Shown in pieces: positions 22,985-34,395 of a stretch of DNA of 64,000 bases. This DNA is from Apostichopus japonicus (lineage: Eukaryota > Echinodermata > Holothuroidea > Aspidochirotida > Stichopodidae): assembly GCF_037975245.1 (NCBI RefSeq), contig NC_092579.1, positions 7,842,001-7,906,000 of the forward strand, in the 5' to 3' direction. Below the pieces are notes generated by a model, which made no database searches, was not told where the DNA came from, and was given only the letters and a program-made list of their open reading frames with translations. Position 1 is the first letter of the stretch. Every line of letters starts with the position of its first letter. The position numbers and the translations under genes were made by a program.

Positions 22985-25840
22985 ATGAACTTAACAAAGT
23001 CCGGCAACAATTTCTTTTCGCTTCTCCACATTAATTCAAGAAGCTTAGGAATTTTTTTGGACAATTTGTTTACCTTAGTTCAATCACTCCATAACACTTT
23101 CACTTGTATCGGTGTGTCTGAAACGTGGATAAAAGAAGATACCCCCATTCATCTCCTTCAACTCTCTGGTTATTCATTTTTATCAAGGTCACGTTCAAAT
23201 ATGAGAGGTGGGGGTGTGGGCTTTTACAGTATGTTCATGATTCATGCGTTTATAAAGTCATGGATGACTTAACTGTTTTTAAATAGGGTTGTTGCGAGTC
23301 TCTTTTTATTGAAGTTGAAAACCCATGTGATACCAGTAGAACCTTGATAGGAATTATTTATCGTCCTCCTCATGACAGTAATTTTATTGATTTTATGGAT
23401 AATTTTGAAAATACTACTATTAATTTATGCAATGAGGGTAAACCATGTTACATTCTTGGGGACTTGAATTTAAACTTACTTGAGTCACGTAATTATAATG
23501 TTGCGCAGTTTGTTAATACTGCTGCAGCTTCATTCTTCAGACCTTTAATTAACTGTCCGACAAGAACTTCAAAAAATTCAAACTCTTCATTGCTTGACAA
23601 TATATTTACAAATGTTACTGATAAGATTTCTATTAGTGGTGTTATATTGCATGATATTTCCGATCATTTTCCTGTGTTTTGCTTAACGTCACAAAAAATT
23701 ACTCCAAAATGATAGAACCAACAAATTTAAGCTTAATATGTCCCCGATTAATTTAGATAAGTTTGTACACAATCTTTCTTTGGAACCTTGGAGTGGTGTT
23801 TTTGATAGTAACGATCCTGACACTGCATATCGTACTTTTATTTCTATTTATTCTAAGCATTATAACAATAGTTTTCCTTTAGTAAAAGTTAATAAACGCA
23901 CTCCTAGAAAAGACTGGTGTACTTCTGGCATTGTAAATTCATGTCATACTAAAGACAAACTTTATGAAAAGTATATCAAAAAGCCTAGTGAAGAAAATCG
24001 TGAGAATTACATTAGATTTAGGAATAAGCTAACCAGTGTTATTAAAATTGTTAAGAAACATTTTATTTCGATACAGTTATATCATCTAATCACAAAAGAA
24101 CGCGGGACTGCATTAATTCTCTCATCAAGAACAAAACCTCCACTTCTTCTGTCACTTCGTTGAAATTGGATGAAAATTGTGTTTCTAATCCCTGTGATAT
24201 TTCTAATGCATTTAACGATTACTTTACTAATATTGGTCCAAATTTAGCCCGTGATATTCCGGTTGGTATACAGAACCCCCTAGACTATATGTGCCAAGGT
24301 AATCCCATGAATTCTTTCTATTGAAATTCTACAGACGAAGTGGAGGTTTTAGATTGTATTTCATATTTAAAAAATTCAAGCTGCGGTTATGACGACATTA
24401 GTCCTAAAGTTGTTAAATTATCTAGTTCTGCACACCTCTCGTGCATATCATTAATTGTTCTTTTTTTCAAGGTATTGTTCCGTCTGACTTGAAAATAGCT
24501 CTTGTAGTTCCGGTATTCAAAAGTGTCATGCGAGAGAGCGTCAGTAATTATAGGCCTATATCTGTCTTACCTTCGTTTTCAAAGATTTTTGAAAAACTTG
24601 TATTTAATCGTTTCTATTCCTCTTTAATGAAACATGATCTATTATATGATTATTAGTTTGGCTTTATGCCTCAACGTAACACGTCCCAGGCTATTTTAAG
24701 TCTTGTAGATTATATTATTGAATCTTTTGAAAGTAAATGTCTAGTTGGGGGGATTTTTTTAGATCTCTCCAAGGCTTTTGATATACGCTTGACCATTCAA
24801 TTCCGTTAAAAAAGCTTGATAAATATGGCACAAGGGGGGCTGCATTATCTTGGTTTAATAGCTACATTCATAATAGATTCCAATATGTTTCTTTATCTGT
24901 CGCTAATTCTTCGAAGCAGGCAATTCATTGTGGTGTTCCCCAGGGCTCTATTCTTGGACCCTTATTGTTCCTCATCTATATAAACGACCTTCCTAATGTC
25001 ACTCCAAAATTTCACTTTATTTTGTATACAGATGATACTAATTTACTATATAAAGGTCGTGATATAAATACTCATGTTAACGATATCAATACTGAAATCC
25101 CCAAAATTACTGCCTGGTTCAGATCCAATAAACTTCACTTAAATACTAAAAAAAATACCACCATTATTTTTCATCCCAATCAACGACAAATAGTTTCTTC
25201 CAACCTTGCGATTATAATCGATAGAACGCCAGTATTCCTTTTCTCCCATTCCACAAATTTTCTTGGCATTACCCTAGATGAAAATCTCAGTTTGATCCAA
25301 CATATTCAGAACTTAAAAAGAAAAGTGTCCAAAGCCATTGGCATTATCAATCGTTTAAAAAAATTGTCCCCATTAAAACTCTGTTAACTTTATACAATAT
25401 TCTTATCTTGCCTTTTTTATCGTATTATTGTATTGTGTGGGGTTACACTTATCCTACTCATATTAATAAGCTCTATATTCTACAAAAGAAAGTGTTGCGT
25501 GCAATTTATGATGTTCCTTACAATAGTCACTCGTACAGCCTCTTCTGTGACAGTAAACTCTTAACCATATTTGAATTAGTCAAGTACTACACCTTAATCT
25601 TTGTATATAATTTTTTTTCACGACAATCTACCAAGTAGCTTCTCCTATTTTTTTTTGTATCAAATAATTGTTTTCATGCTTACAATACCCGCAATGCAAA
25701 TTTTCTTTCCGTTCACCATTATTCTCTTGCAAGTAGTCAACATTTTGTCAAATACTCTGCTATTTCTTATTGGAATTCCGTACCAACTGCATTGCATTCA
25801 ATTAATAATGTATCCTCATTCAAACGTAATTTAAAGCGTT
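22985..25840 (+). pseudogene. LINE ORF2 (EEP endonuclease + reverse transcriptase), multiply broken
   Basis: Successive open pieces cover the endonuclease (22985-23272, 23344-23712), linker (23738-24163), RT palm and fingers (24441-24656, 24965-25387) and C-terminal domain (25408-25638). The RT active box is YTDD. An in-frame TAG separates DLLYDY from FGFMPQRN. Frame changes occur between most pieces, so no functional enzyme is encoded. Confidence 0.85.
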
Positions 25841-26161
25841 ACCTTCTTTCGAATAGAATTTTATGTTTTAGTTTAAAATTCGGGCCACGTCTTTGTTAAA
25901 GTTTTTTTTCTTCTCCCCCCACACTTTTTCTTATTATTATTATTCATTTTTCTTGTAACATTTTGTTGTTGTCATACTTTGTACCTTTGTTATACTTTGT
26001 CAGTTTGTATTTTGGGGATACCTCACTTACAAGTTCTATATGAACTTTTCGAGGATCCCCACAACCATATACAGTACTATGTATGTATATACTTGAATTA
26101 TGTAAAATGTTGATAACGTTGATGGTTGAAATATAGTTGAACAAACAAACAAACAAACAAT

Positions 26162-26888
26162 AAAAGTGGCTGGACCATCAATTCTAATACAGACACCAGT
26201 AGGTCAGTTTCTCAGATTCATCACACAACTCATTGACACTAAACTTTCAAAACTTTCCGATAACATGTTTGAAAATGCATTGCACATTATTTTGTCTAGA
26301 ACAAATTGTGTTACCTGGCATCCGTCAAGTTATCGAGTTAACAGAAGTTAACAATAACATTTAGACCTGCTTTGAGGAACCGACGTCATCATCAATTTAA
26401 TCTTATAAGCGAGCATTCCAGCGAGTTTGCATACTTACGTTAATTAAAGTTGAAATATCTTAAAACCAGGAATAGCTATTTAGACACATTAATTTGTGCC
26501 TTTCAAAATGTTATTTCTTATCGAACAATGACATATCAAGACTCTAGATCATCCTTTAATTGATCCTCAAATGTTATCGCTGTAGTGATAAGAAGATTTA
26601 CCGACATTGGAGAAAAATATATGAAACAACAACAATATACGAAAAAGAGTAAGGATGCGTTGTGTACTTCAGTTGTGTTCAACAGTCTGTGACACTATCC
26701 CCCCCCCCCCCACAAAAAAAAAAGAACGAAAAGAAAAAGACGTTAAGATGCATTTTTCACATCTTTGTATAGTTTTGTTCAAGACCCGTTCCCGTTCAAG
26801 AGCTTGTTCTTGGCGAGAAACCTTGAGGAACTTGGAAACTCCTTTAAACTTTTCCCCCCTCCATTATTCCAACCCATGTACCTTAACC
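26162..26888. other. Intergenic, weak match to 45790-46200
   Basis: Follows the LINE tail. A stretch at about 26350-26560 (CATTTAGACCTGC, GTCATCATCAATTTA, ATATCAAGACT) resembles 45940-46140 at low identity, suggesting an old dispersed repeat. A C11 tract followed by an A-rich tract lies at 26699-26730. No gene recognised. Confidence 0.35.
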
Positions 26889-26892
26889 TTAA

Positions 26893-27237
26893 AGGGTGTG
26901 AAGACTCGCGCACAAAGAAACGTCTCATGCCGGTAATCTGACCTAGTTTCGAATGACGTGTAACAGAAGTGTTAGACACCACCATCGATCCCAGAAAATG
27001 AACACACTGCTTGCTACCATCGGTAATTAGACACTAGTTACAGTCAGTACATACAGCTGCGGTCAATACCCACAACACAGTGTACAAACTATACAGCGAT
27101 GGACATCTCAGGTCCAGCTTCATTACTGTACTGTCTGCATTTTGTAGCGACACGAACAAAACGTCACTTGCAAGCAACGGAAAGTTAACTTTTTCTTCAG
27201 ATGGCCGCACGCGGTTTGGGGCGAGTCTTCAATGCCT
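26893..27237 (-). mobile_element. TTAA-flanked MITE, copy 1
   Basis: A 345-bp non-autonomous element flanked by TTAA (26889-26892 and 27238-27241). Its terminal inverted repeats follow the pattern AGGSAKTGAAGACTCG. It is inverted relative to copies at 52869-53227 and 59847-60206 and matches them end to end. The TTAA target fits piggyBac- or Kolobok-type transposases, but no autonomous partner is in the window. Confidence 0.85.
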
Positions 27238-27241
27238 TTAA

Positions 27242-27945
27242 GGAGTAACGAGTTTAGTTTCATACGTAATGTTGTTTGACAATAAAGTTATTGTATGATT
27301 TGATTACTATATTTTACATGAGAAAGTGAATGATACCGTCTAGTAAGTGCTCATTATTTTAATTTTTATTAATTTCCTTTGTTCTTGTCCTCTTAACCAT
27401 TCATTCTACATATCTGTAAATACTGATATATGGTGAAGCAGTGCTTTTACTATCAAATAAAAGAGAGAGAGATAGATAGATAGATGGTTCAATTACAGGT
27501 CAATGTATTTTAAACTATAAAGAATTTGTTCTTAAAAGGGATTAAAACTACTATGTAAAGGTATTAATATTATTTACTTAGGTCTACTTAATTGCTCCTT
27601 TACCTTCACTGGGTAACCAAATCTATGAGCCTGGGGTGACGAATAGCACCCTTATTTTCTTACTTTGAGCATGGAAGTGTTTTACCTCCATGCTTTGAGT
27701 TATACTCAGTGTGTTTGGGGCAAACAATTCCACTACAGCTGTAAAAATGTTAATTCATACGTTGTAATGGGAAGTCATATAGCCTATACAACAGTTAAAG
27801 CGAACTGAATAACAACACCTGTTATAGCTTATATGGTGACCTCTCTACATACGTGAAAGTGATAAGGACTTTGGATCTTGAGTTACATAGAAGTAAGCGT
27901 GGTCCTTGCAATTAAATTTGTATAATCATAATGTACATACAGCAT
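27242..27945. other. Intergenic upstream of tRNA
   Basis: No gene seen. A short GA/GATA simple repeat lies at about 27463-27485. Confidence 0.4.
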
Positions 27946-28017
27946 GCGTTGGTGGTGTAGTGGTTAGCATTGATGCCTTCCAAGCATTAGGCCTGGGTTC
28001 AATTCCCGGCCAACGCA
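27946..28017 (+). tRNA. tRNA-Gly (anticodon UCC)
   Basis: A 72-nt cloverleaf. Acceptor GCGTTGG pairs with CCAACGC, with discriminator A. The anticodon arm is GATGC-CTTCCAA-GCATT with anticodon TCC, and the T-arm loop is TTCAATT. The internal pol III boxes are intact: A box TGGTGTAGTGG and B box GGTTCAATTCC. A T-rich stretch (TTATTTTTGTTTT) follows within 12 bases and can serve as terminator. No intron; CCA is not encoded, as expected in eukaryotes. Confidence 0.95.
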
Positions 28018-29298
28018 GATTATTTTTGTTTTCCTTCGCCCGTTGTTTTTAATATTCAGTTTGTTTGATACAAAATGTGGATTAAGTTATAATAAACTGT
28101 TAGTTTTAAGTGATTTAATGTGATAGTCCAACAAACCTGATAAGTCATTGCCTATTGTGCTGGAGGTGGTGGGGGGGGGGGGTATTTTATAAATTTACCG
28201 ATGCATTTCTGTTACTAAAACTGACGATCAAATGTTCTGACCGGTCTCGCAGAAATGTTTTCAATGTTATTTGTATACATGACGTAATATCCATTAACAA
28301 TAGAATTCTTCTGCGGGCGTAGTGATTCTCTTCGACAGATGTCTGAGGTCTTGGAATTCCTTTGCTCAAGCCCTCAGTCAGCATATATACAAAACAACGC
28401 ACGCACACCCAAGCTTTCCACATCTGCATTGGAAGCCCAACGCTACACATTGGCACCAGACTGGTTCCAGAGGACCCCCCCCCCCAAAAAAAAAAAAAAA
28501 AAAACACCATCCCCTTTTCACCTATCTCCTCAAAAACCATAATCAACAATGTTTTAATCAAAGAATCCTGTTATTAAACGATACTCTGCGCTACCATGTG
28601 AGCGGCCATTACTGCAACAACAAACTATAAAAATAAATTCATTAAATTACAAGCAAATATAAATTTAACTGTTCAGTCGTCCAGGCTGTTCATTCTTAAA
28701 TAAAGGAAACTGAACATTTAAATGAAAAGAACTATTGAGGAGGTTAATACCGTAGCTGAGAATTTAGGTTGGTTGGAACGAAAGTGGGCTACTTTGGTGA
28801 CATGGTAGTATGGGCGGCCATTACCGAAACAAAACATAAAGATTTATTCAATAAATTACACCAAAAATAATTTTAACTTGAGAAAAAATACATTTTCTCC
28901 ATCAAAAATTGAATAACTCCATCGGGTCTTTAAGCTGCGACTTTGCCTTTCTTTATCGGCAACATGGATGGATCACATTCACAACAGACTGTGCAAGATT
29001 TTTACCAGCAGGCAGTGTCCCATTTACAGTCTGCTGTTGACATCGTGCAGAGGGTCCTTGTTAGCAATTAACCTGGATTTGCCTCGACCAGTAGCCGCGC
29101 ATAGGCCAATTAGTATATAGTTACATCGTTAGGCCTTCTTACATCTAGAAGCAGTGAACATGCCAAGTGCTATAGTACTGGGCTTGGATACCATAGTACC
29201 AGCGACAGACCTGTTACTTGACTACTGTTACTGTACATGTTTTCGAGCGGTCTGCTCCTTTTCCTGCTTCTCCTTTGACTTTTACTGCATAACGTTCG
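28018..29298. other. Intergenic with homopolymers and a small duplicated motif
   Basis: Contains G11 (about 28171-28182), a C9-A17 tract (about 28476-28504) and two related stretches around 28590-28680 and 28795-28880 (GCGGCCATTAC, then AATAAATTA, then TTTTAACT), an apparent old approximately 200-bp spaced duplication. A 16-bp segment at 28897-28912 is the reverse complement of 30019-30034. No gene found. Confidence 0.5.
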
Positions 29299-29307
29299 CT
29301 TATAGTA

Positions 29308-29686
29308 CCAGGGGTGGGCAACCTTTTTGAATAAATGGGCCAGATATAAGGAGTGAACTTAAATTGACTAGGCCGAACCTAACCAACGACCTGCTGTTGA
29401 TTTCAAACCTTTGATTCCGAGGACTTTCAAGCAATAGTTGTGTGTACTTAATCTGTATTCACAAAAACATAATGTCAATACTTAACAGTTGATAATTAAT
29501 GGGGATAATAGGCCTCCCTGACAGCATCATTAGTGCCGATTAATTCTGAGCAGCTAGATCGTTTTATTTTTGTGATGATTTAAAATATATTGATTTTTAT
29601 ATTTCTCTTGAGACATCTCACAGGCCGCAAAAAAATATCACTGGCGGGCCGCATGGGCCCGCGGGCCGTAGGTTGCCCACCCCAGG
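29308..29686. mobile_element. Small hAT-like element (CAGGGGTGGGCAACCT ends)
   Basis: About 379 bp with near-perfect 17-bp inverted ends (CCAGGGGTGGGCAACCT against CCTGGGGTGGGCAACCT). It is flanked by a nine-base direct repeat with one mismatch (CTTATAGTA at 29299-29307, CTTATACTA at 29687-29695). CAGGGGTGGGCAA tips are typical of Charlie/hAT elements. Subterminal GGGCCGCATGGGCCC is GC-rich. No coding capacity. Confidence 0.8.
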
Positions 29687-29695
29687 CTTATACTA

Positions 29696-30010
29696 ACCAA
29701 CAAATTTTGCTGAAGACTGAGAGATGAGATGCTGCCATTTAGTATGTACTCACAGTACGCGTGAGTACATACAAACATTACGTGTTGCTGACACTAGCCA
29801 CAAAAATACAAAATGGCGTGCTAGACATCGCTGGGAAATAACCAAGTTTGTGGTCTACTCCACTGGAGCATTTATTTTTGACGGGATTTGTTTCCGGGGG
29901 TATTTTGTTTGGTTAGAACCTGATGTGGGATGATATCGGAAGGGGCAGATTTAATATGTGCGGGTGAACTTACTTCGACCATGCTTTGACATAGTAATCT
30001 TAATTTCGGT
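29696..30010. other. Intergenic, nothing recognised
   Basis: No gene or repeat identified. Confidence 0.35.
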
Positions 30011-30130
30011 GAATAAAATCAATTTTTGATGGAGTAAATTAATATTTGATGTGATTTAGTAAATTATTTTTGATGGATTAAATTTATTTTTGATGAAGAA
30101 AATTTGTCTTTGATGGAGTAAAAATCTGTT
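30011..30130 (+). repeat. Short degenerate tandem array (TTTTTGATGGAGTAAA)
   Basis: About five imperfect units of 24-28 bp built on TTTTTGATGRANNAAATT. The first unit holds the 16-bp segment that recurs inverted at 28897-28912. Confidence 0.75.
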
Positions 30131-31877
30131 GATATAAAGCATTCCTTGGATGATTCGCTCGCTTTGTGAAAACTGCATTTGGAGCGCGCCCCTTTCCTTT
30201 ATGATTTTTTATTTTGTATTTATTATAATACCACAGGAACGGAGACTCTCTAGTAAAACAACAAAGTGAAACTGCGCCATCTTATACGATTGCAGGGCAG
30301 CAACGATAATTTTGATTTACACTGCCCAGTGACACGAAAGTCTTGACGTGTACTAGGGAGTTGCTCCATAACAACTCCCAGCGTGTACTAAAAGAGAGAT
30401 TAGTAGCCTGAATAATACTACGGTAGCCTCAACGCAACTTTCCAGACCTGAGACTGAAATCTTAAAACTACCTGTTCTGATCAAATATCAATTATTCCTG
30501 CTTAAATGAATAACCTCAAAAAATGTTGGTATAGGATTAATTTAAACAAAAGTTTAAATAACGTAACGTTTTGACCCTTTATACCATCCAAACTGTAAGA
30601 ACAACCGTGGTACGTATGGGGTGGGGAGAGAGGGGGGCGGTAGGGTTCTTTAAAATGATCTCCGTAATATACACATTTTTCCCTTACTGTTTCTGTTTTT
30701 TTAAAGGTAATCCCTTTTATTTTAAGCTCAACGTTATAGTATATCCACGGGCGTCCGAAGAGGGGAGCAAGCATAGCTCGATTTTCATCAACCGGTTAAC
30801 TGTTCAAAGAATTAACCGGTTTACAATAAAAGAGTTAACCGGTTAACCATCAAAGTTGAACGGCTTTTGTTTTATATCTTGGACTGGAGGAGCTAGTGGC
30901 GTAGCAAGGAGCGGAGCAGCAATGTAAATATCTTCCTCTCGATACTTGCCACGCTGCTGTCTGGGGGTCTTTCTCCATAATTTAGATCAGTGCCGTAACC
31001 ATATTTTGTCTTCTTTTTTTATTGATGTCCCGATTTCGCCAATTTCCCCTCAAATATGGAAGATGAAGCCATTTAATTGCAACCTAGCAACTTGGGCAGA
31101 TCATCTTTCAGATGGGGGGGGGGGGATAGATCTAGTTGTGAGACCGTACAATCTTTTAAGACCGATTGCGGTAACTTTAGAGCACGCCCGAAAATACATG
31201 TCAGAGTGGGCAGTCATGTTTCTCCGGAATGTCTATTCTAAGCCCTGTTGGGAGTCCTGCATGTGAACTTCTGGCTGTGAAATTTTCACTTTCAGATTTT
31301 TCAACTGTTAGCACAAAGATACATTTGTGAGAAGACTTCATTAGAATGTATTCAAAAGCACCAGTGGTATATTATTACTAAATTATTTTTTTTGTAGGGG
31401 GGGGGCTGGGCAAGTTCCCCATCATCGTAACTTCCACTAATATCCTCGTAATAACGTCTTTTTCATATCGATCTCTCCTCTCCCCCCCCCCCTCCCGAAA
31501 TTACGACTTTGTATCACAGTTCAAATATTTATAATTACTCTCCAAACATCTTTTTGTGACATCATTAAGGATGAAAGTGGCACTAAGTAAGATCGGATGG
31601 TACTACAAATTTCGAAGCCATTATCACTTCCATCAACCTTGGTGGTGAAGTCAGGAATTTATCGAAATTTTTAGCAAAAGGACGGTACATTCGACGGATT
31701 AAAGCGCATATAGCAAAGATCAAGCTGCACGCCTGTAATTTTAAACAAGTTTTGGAAAATATAGTATTTAATATATGTCCACCGACATTGGTGGGGCAAA
31801 TCATACTTTCTTTGGAAAATAAACCTAATAAACTTGTGACGTATCACGTGTAAGAGAGGTTTCCTTTTTCGAAGTGA
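30131..31877. other. Intergenic with AACCGGTT cluster and G/C tracts
   Basis: No gene recognised. Contains the AACCGGTT cluster listed separately, a G-rich tract at about 30614-30640, G10-11 at 31115-31125, G9 near 31398-31406 and C10 near 31482-31491. The phrase TAGTGGCGTAGCAAGG (30894-30909) resembles a transposon tip but its partner was not found. Confidence 0.4.
30790..30844. promoter_or_regulatory. Three perfect AACCGGTT palindromes, evenly spaced
   Basis: AACCGGTT at 30790-30797, 30814-30821 and 30837-30844, start-to-start 24 and 23 bp, about two helical turns each. The octamer is the known Grainyhead/CP2 family consensus. The third lies inside a 14-bp palindrome, GTTAACCGGTTAAC. No adjacent gene start was identified, so a regulatory role is only a possibility; it may equally be a fossil repeat. 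Confidence 0.4.
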
Positions 31878-32468
31878 TTATTCGCAGGGCAGCCCGGCGA
31901 ATAACGTACACAGACACCTTATTCGCATGGCTGTGACGATTTTGAAAATAGGTTTATTATTAGGTTTTGCTATTGATACCAGTTAGTTTAGGGGCCTTGA
32001 AAAAGCCAACCTTTTGGGCCCAAATAGTCTTAGCCACTTCATAAGCTAATTTTTGGAACCCCAGCAATTCAATTTTAAAAGCTTATTTTAAGGGAGCTTA
32101 TCTTGGGATTCCCCAAAAGCCGATATTGCCTGAAAGCCAATATGGTCAAGGGTGTGACACCCCCCCCCCTCCCACACCTTTACATGCAAATGAGCAGTCA
32201 CTCTGCAAAACCAAAGGTGAAAATGAGGGATGACATTTTTTATGTTGGCGGTACTAATGCTAGACTGGTTCAATCTTAAGGCCCTAGGCTCCCAAAACCA
32301 ATCCTAACAGCATTAAGATATATGAATCCCAAAGGCCAATAAATTCCTCAAAATATAGAGGCTCCTTATTAAGACTCTCAAAAAGATAGCTGGTGCCCAA
32401 AAGCAAACTCGAATAGCCCCTAAAGTTATTGAGCCCGTTAACCCAGTCTAAGGCTGCCCTGCGAATAA
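31878..32468. mobile_element. Foldback/TIR element with perfect 17-bp ends
   Basis: Begins TTATTCGCAGGGCAGCC (31878-31894) and ends with its exact reverse complement (32452-32468), total 591 bp. TTATTCGC recurs just inside the left end, itself a small palindrome with GGCGAATAA. No convincing target duplication, so no superfamily is assigned. Minus-strand open frames inside have no known motif. Confidence 0.7.
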
Positions 32469-33184
32469 GCCCCACCTTCCTGTTTTGATTGTTAGCATGC
32501 AATGATATATATGTTTAATTTGTAAATGTCATGTCGTATATAGGGTACCGTATATTCTTGTCACTATTTTTGCTTTCTTATTCACTAAGTTAATTATGAC
32601 TGAACGAGACGCAGCCTGGAGTACAGTCAATGAAAGTGAAATACCTTCGGTATAACAGTACAGGCTCGACGGAGAACATGGTGAACTAAGTTTTCTGCAT
32701 TCCTTTGAACTTATCTGTTACTTCGTAAGGAGAAGTTGAACCATTCCTGATGTGAGTTGCATTTTTAATATGTGTAGATTTAAATATGAAAAGAAGAATA
32801 AGACAAATCGCTCTGAATTACTCGGAAGGCTTAATAAAGAATATTGTGAGGACCTAACTTAGTTATCCATAGGCCTAGACTCTAGATTACTAAGTAAGGG
32901 ATGGATTTCCGAGTCATGTCTAACGAAAGTAACGGTAGGCTTGATAACTTAGGCCAAATGTAGGCTTACTATACATTTCTAAACAGATTTTCTTAAACCA
33001 ATGACATGTGTTGTAAATAATCTCTGCACGCACACCACAGGCCCATTGCCTTTCCCATATGATGCATGCATCGTTCTCATAATCCATTACTGGCAGTCTG
33101 TATGCAAGGTGACCACAATGCCAGTAATATTTTTAAAAGGTGTCTCCCAAGTTGCGGTGTATTCAGCAGTTAAAATAATTCTCA
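32469..33184. other. Intergenic, nothing recognised
   Basis: No gene or repeat identified. A 78-codon frame at 33001-33237 is unremarkable. Confidence 0.35.
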
Positions 33185-33215
33185 AATCGGTCACCAATGT
33201 ATCGCAGAGTGTCAT
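33185..33215 (+). repeat. 31-bp direct repeat, copy 1 (partner 34365-34395)
   Basis: A sequence starting AATCGGTCACCAATGTATCG and ending AGAGTGTCAT is identical at 34365-34395, 1.18 kb away. The second copy sits exactly at the left edge of the 34-bp minisatellite. Confidence 0.9.
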
Positions 33216-33501
33216 AAATTATTTTACTGAAATCTAACGCCACTTACCATGCATTGACTACTGAAGGGTGAAGTCGTTGCGCTTTATTGGTGTCCATAAC
33301 TTCCATATAAGCATCACAACTCTGTATGTCTTGCACTCTCTAGGCCCACTATCAACACACTTTCAACCCCCTCCCCTCTATAACCCCCCAAAAATCAAGA
33401 CCCCTTGTGCTGGGTATCACTATCAGTGATGTCTTCACTTCTATTATTGTAGCAATATTTGATTGATACTTCAGTTGTTATCGTTGAGTATGAATCAAGA
33501 T

Positions 33502-33954
33502 CATAGGCACTGGGGGCAGCAGCCCCCCAACCAAACCTTTTTGGTGAAAATTAGGGCAATATGCTGAGAATATTTTGGACACCTACTGAAAGAAGAATAA
33601 TTTGTAGACATGTTTTTCCATTTTTTTTGGTGAAAATTTGGGCAATATGTAGAGAATTTTTCGGGCACCTACTGAAAGAAGAATAATTTGCAATGTGTTT
33701 TTCAATGGTTAAACTTATAATATTAGATCATTATTGTTGTAACGACTTCCCCAATAATTCTAACCAATATGGAAGGGTAATAACACGGAAAAAGATTGTA
33801 TGTTATTGGCATGTGATGTAATAACCGATGAATGCCATATTATATATATGCACATTAACATGTTGAACGCGCGCGGAGAGCGAAAAAAGTTGGTTATATT
33901 TTTCGGGCAAGTCGTTACAGCCTCCCCAAAACAAATTAGGCTCCTACGCCTATG
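33502..33954 (-). mobile_element. hAT-like MITE (CATAGGCGTAGGAG family), copy 1
   Basis: A 453-bp element with CATAGGC...CCTACGCCTATG ends and a perfect 8-bp target duplication ATCAAGAT (33494-33501 and 33955-33962). It is inverted relative to family members at 47076-47513 and 47908-48945. Contains two units of the internal roughly 83-bp repeat (TCAGTAGGTGCCCGAAAAATT in complement). Tips and 8-bp duplication fit hAT. No coding capacity. Confidence 0.9.
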
Positions 33955-33962
33955 ATCAAGAT

Positions 33963-34364
33963 TACGATGACTTTGCCAAAGTAATCAAATTGCATTACAA
34001 TTAGTTTGCATTTTGATTAGGATTATTTCAAAAATGTGATCGCCTGATCATTTACAGTACAATTACTGAATACAATTACACAAAACCTGTTTGAAAATAT
34101 CTCCCAAATTATCTAAACCTTGATGTAGCATTGGCCCCCAGCGCGGATGAGTTAATAAGATATTTAAATTTCAACCAAAGTCTTATAGTGTCTGCCTCAT
34201 CAGTTTTGCAAGTCGACAATCAAAATACCTTTATAATGTGAGTTCTTTAATGTCGTTTTCACCGACTCTATGAGCTTTTTCATTTTCGGAGGTAAGAGGC
34301 TGCTGTCGTAAGTCAAACACTCCTGAAATTGAATGGCGAAGTTACCCTGGCAGACAGATTCTCC
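33963..34364. other. Intergenic, nothing recognised
   Basis: Spacer between the hAT-like MITE and the minisatellite. No gene identified. Confidence 0.35.
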
Positions 34365-34395
34365 AATCGGTCACCAATGTATCGCAGAGTGTCAT

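Larger units (their letters stand above)
21750..26161 (+). mobile_element. Nearly full-length CR1-group LINE, broken
   Basis: A two-ORF non-LTR retrotransposon. ORF1 (about 21880-22581) has a coiled coil and an L1-type RNA-binding core (QYSRRNCLRFMGV, DLDRSHRIGK). ORF2 starts near 22985 with an EEP endonuclease (ISETWI-like box, GGGVGF, GIIYRPP, LGDLNLNLL, SDHFPVF). The reverse transcriptase follows: SNYRPISVLPSFSKIFEKL, FGFMPQRNTSQA, GVPQGSILGPLLFLIYIND, and a YTDD catalytic box. The C-terminal region ends near 25840. The element ends in a (CAAA)n tail at about 26137-26161. Frames break at least five times (near 23270, 23712, 24163, 24656, 25387). A 16-bp duplication (21999-22030) puts stops in ORF1. 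The 5' end is approximate. CR1/L2-like clade is my reading; Crack, Daphne or Rex1 relatives are possible. Confidence 0.88.
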
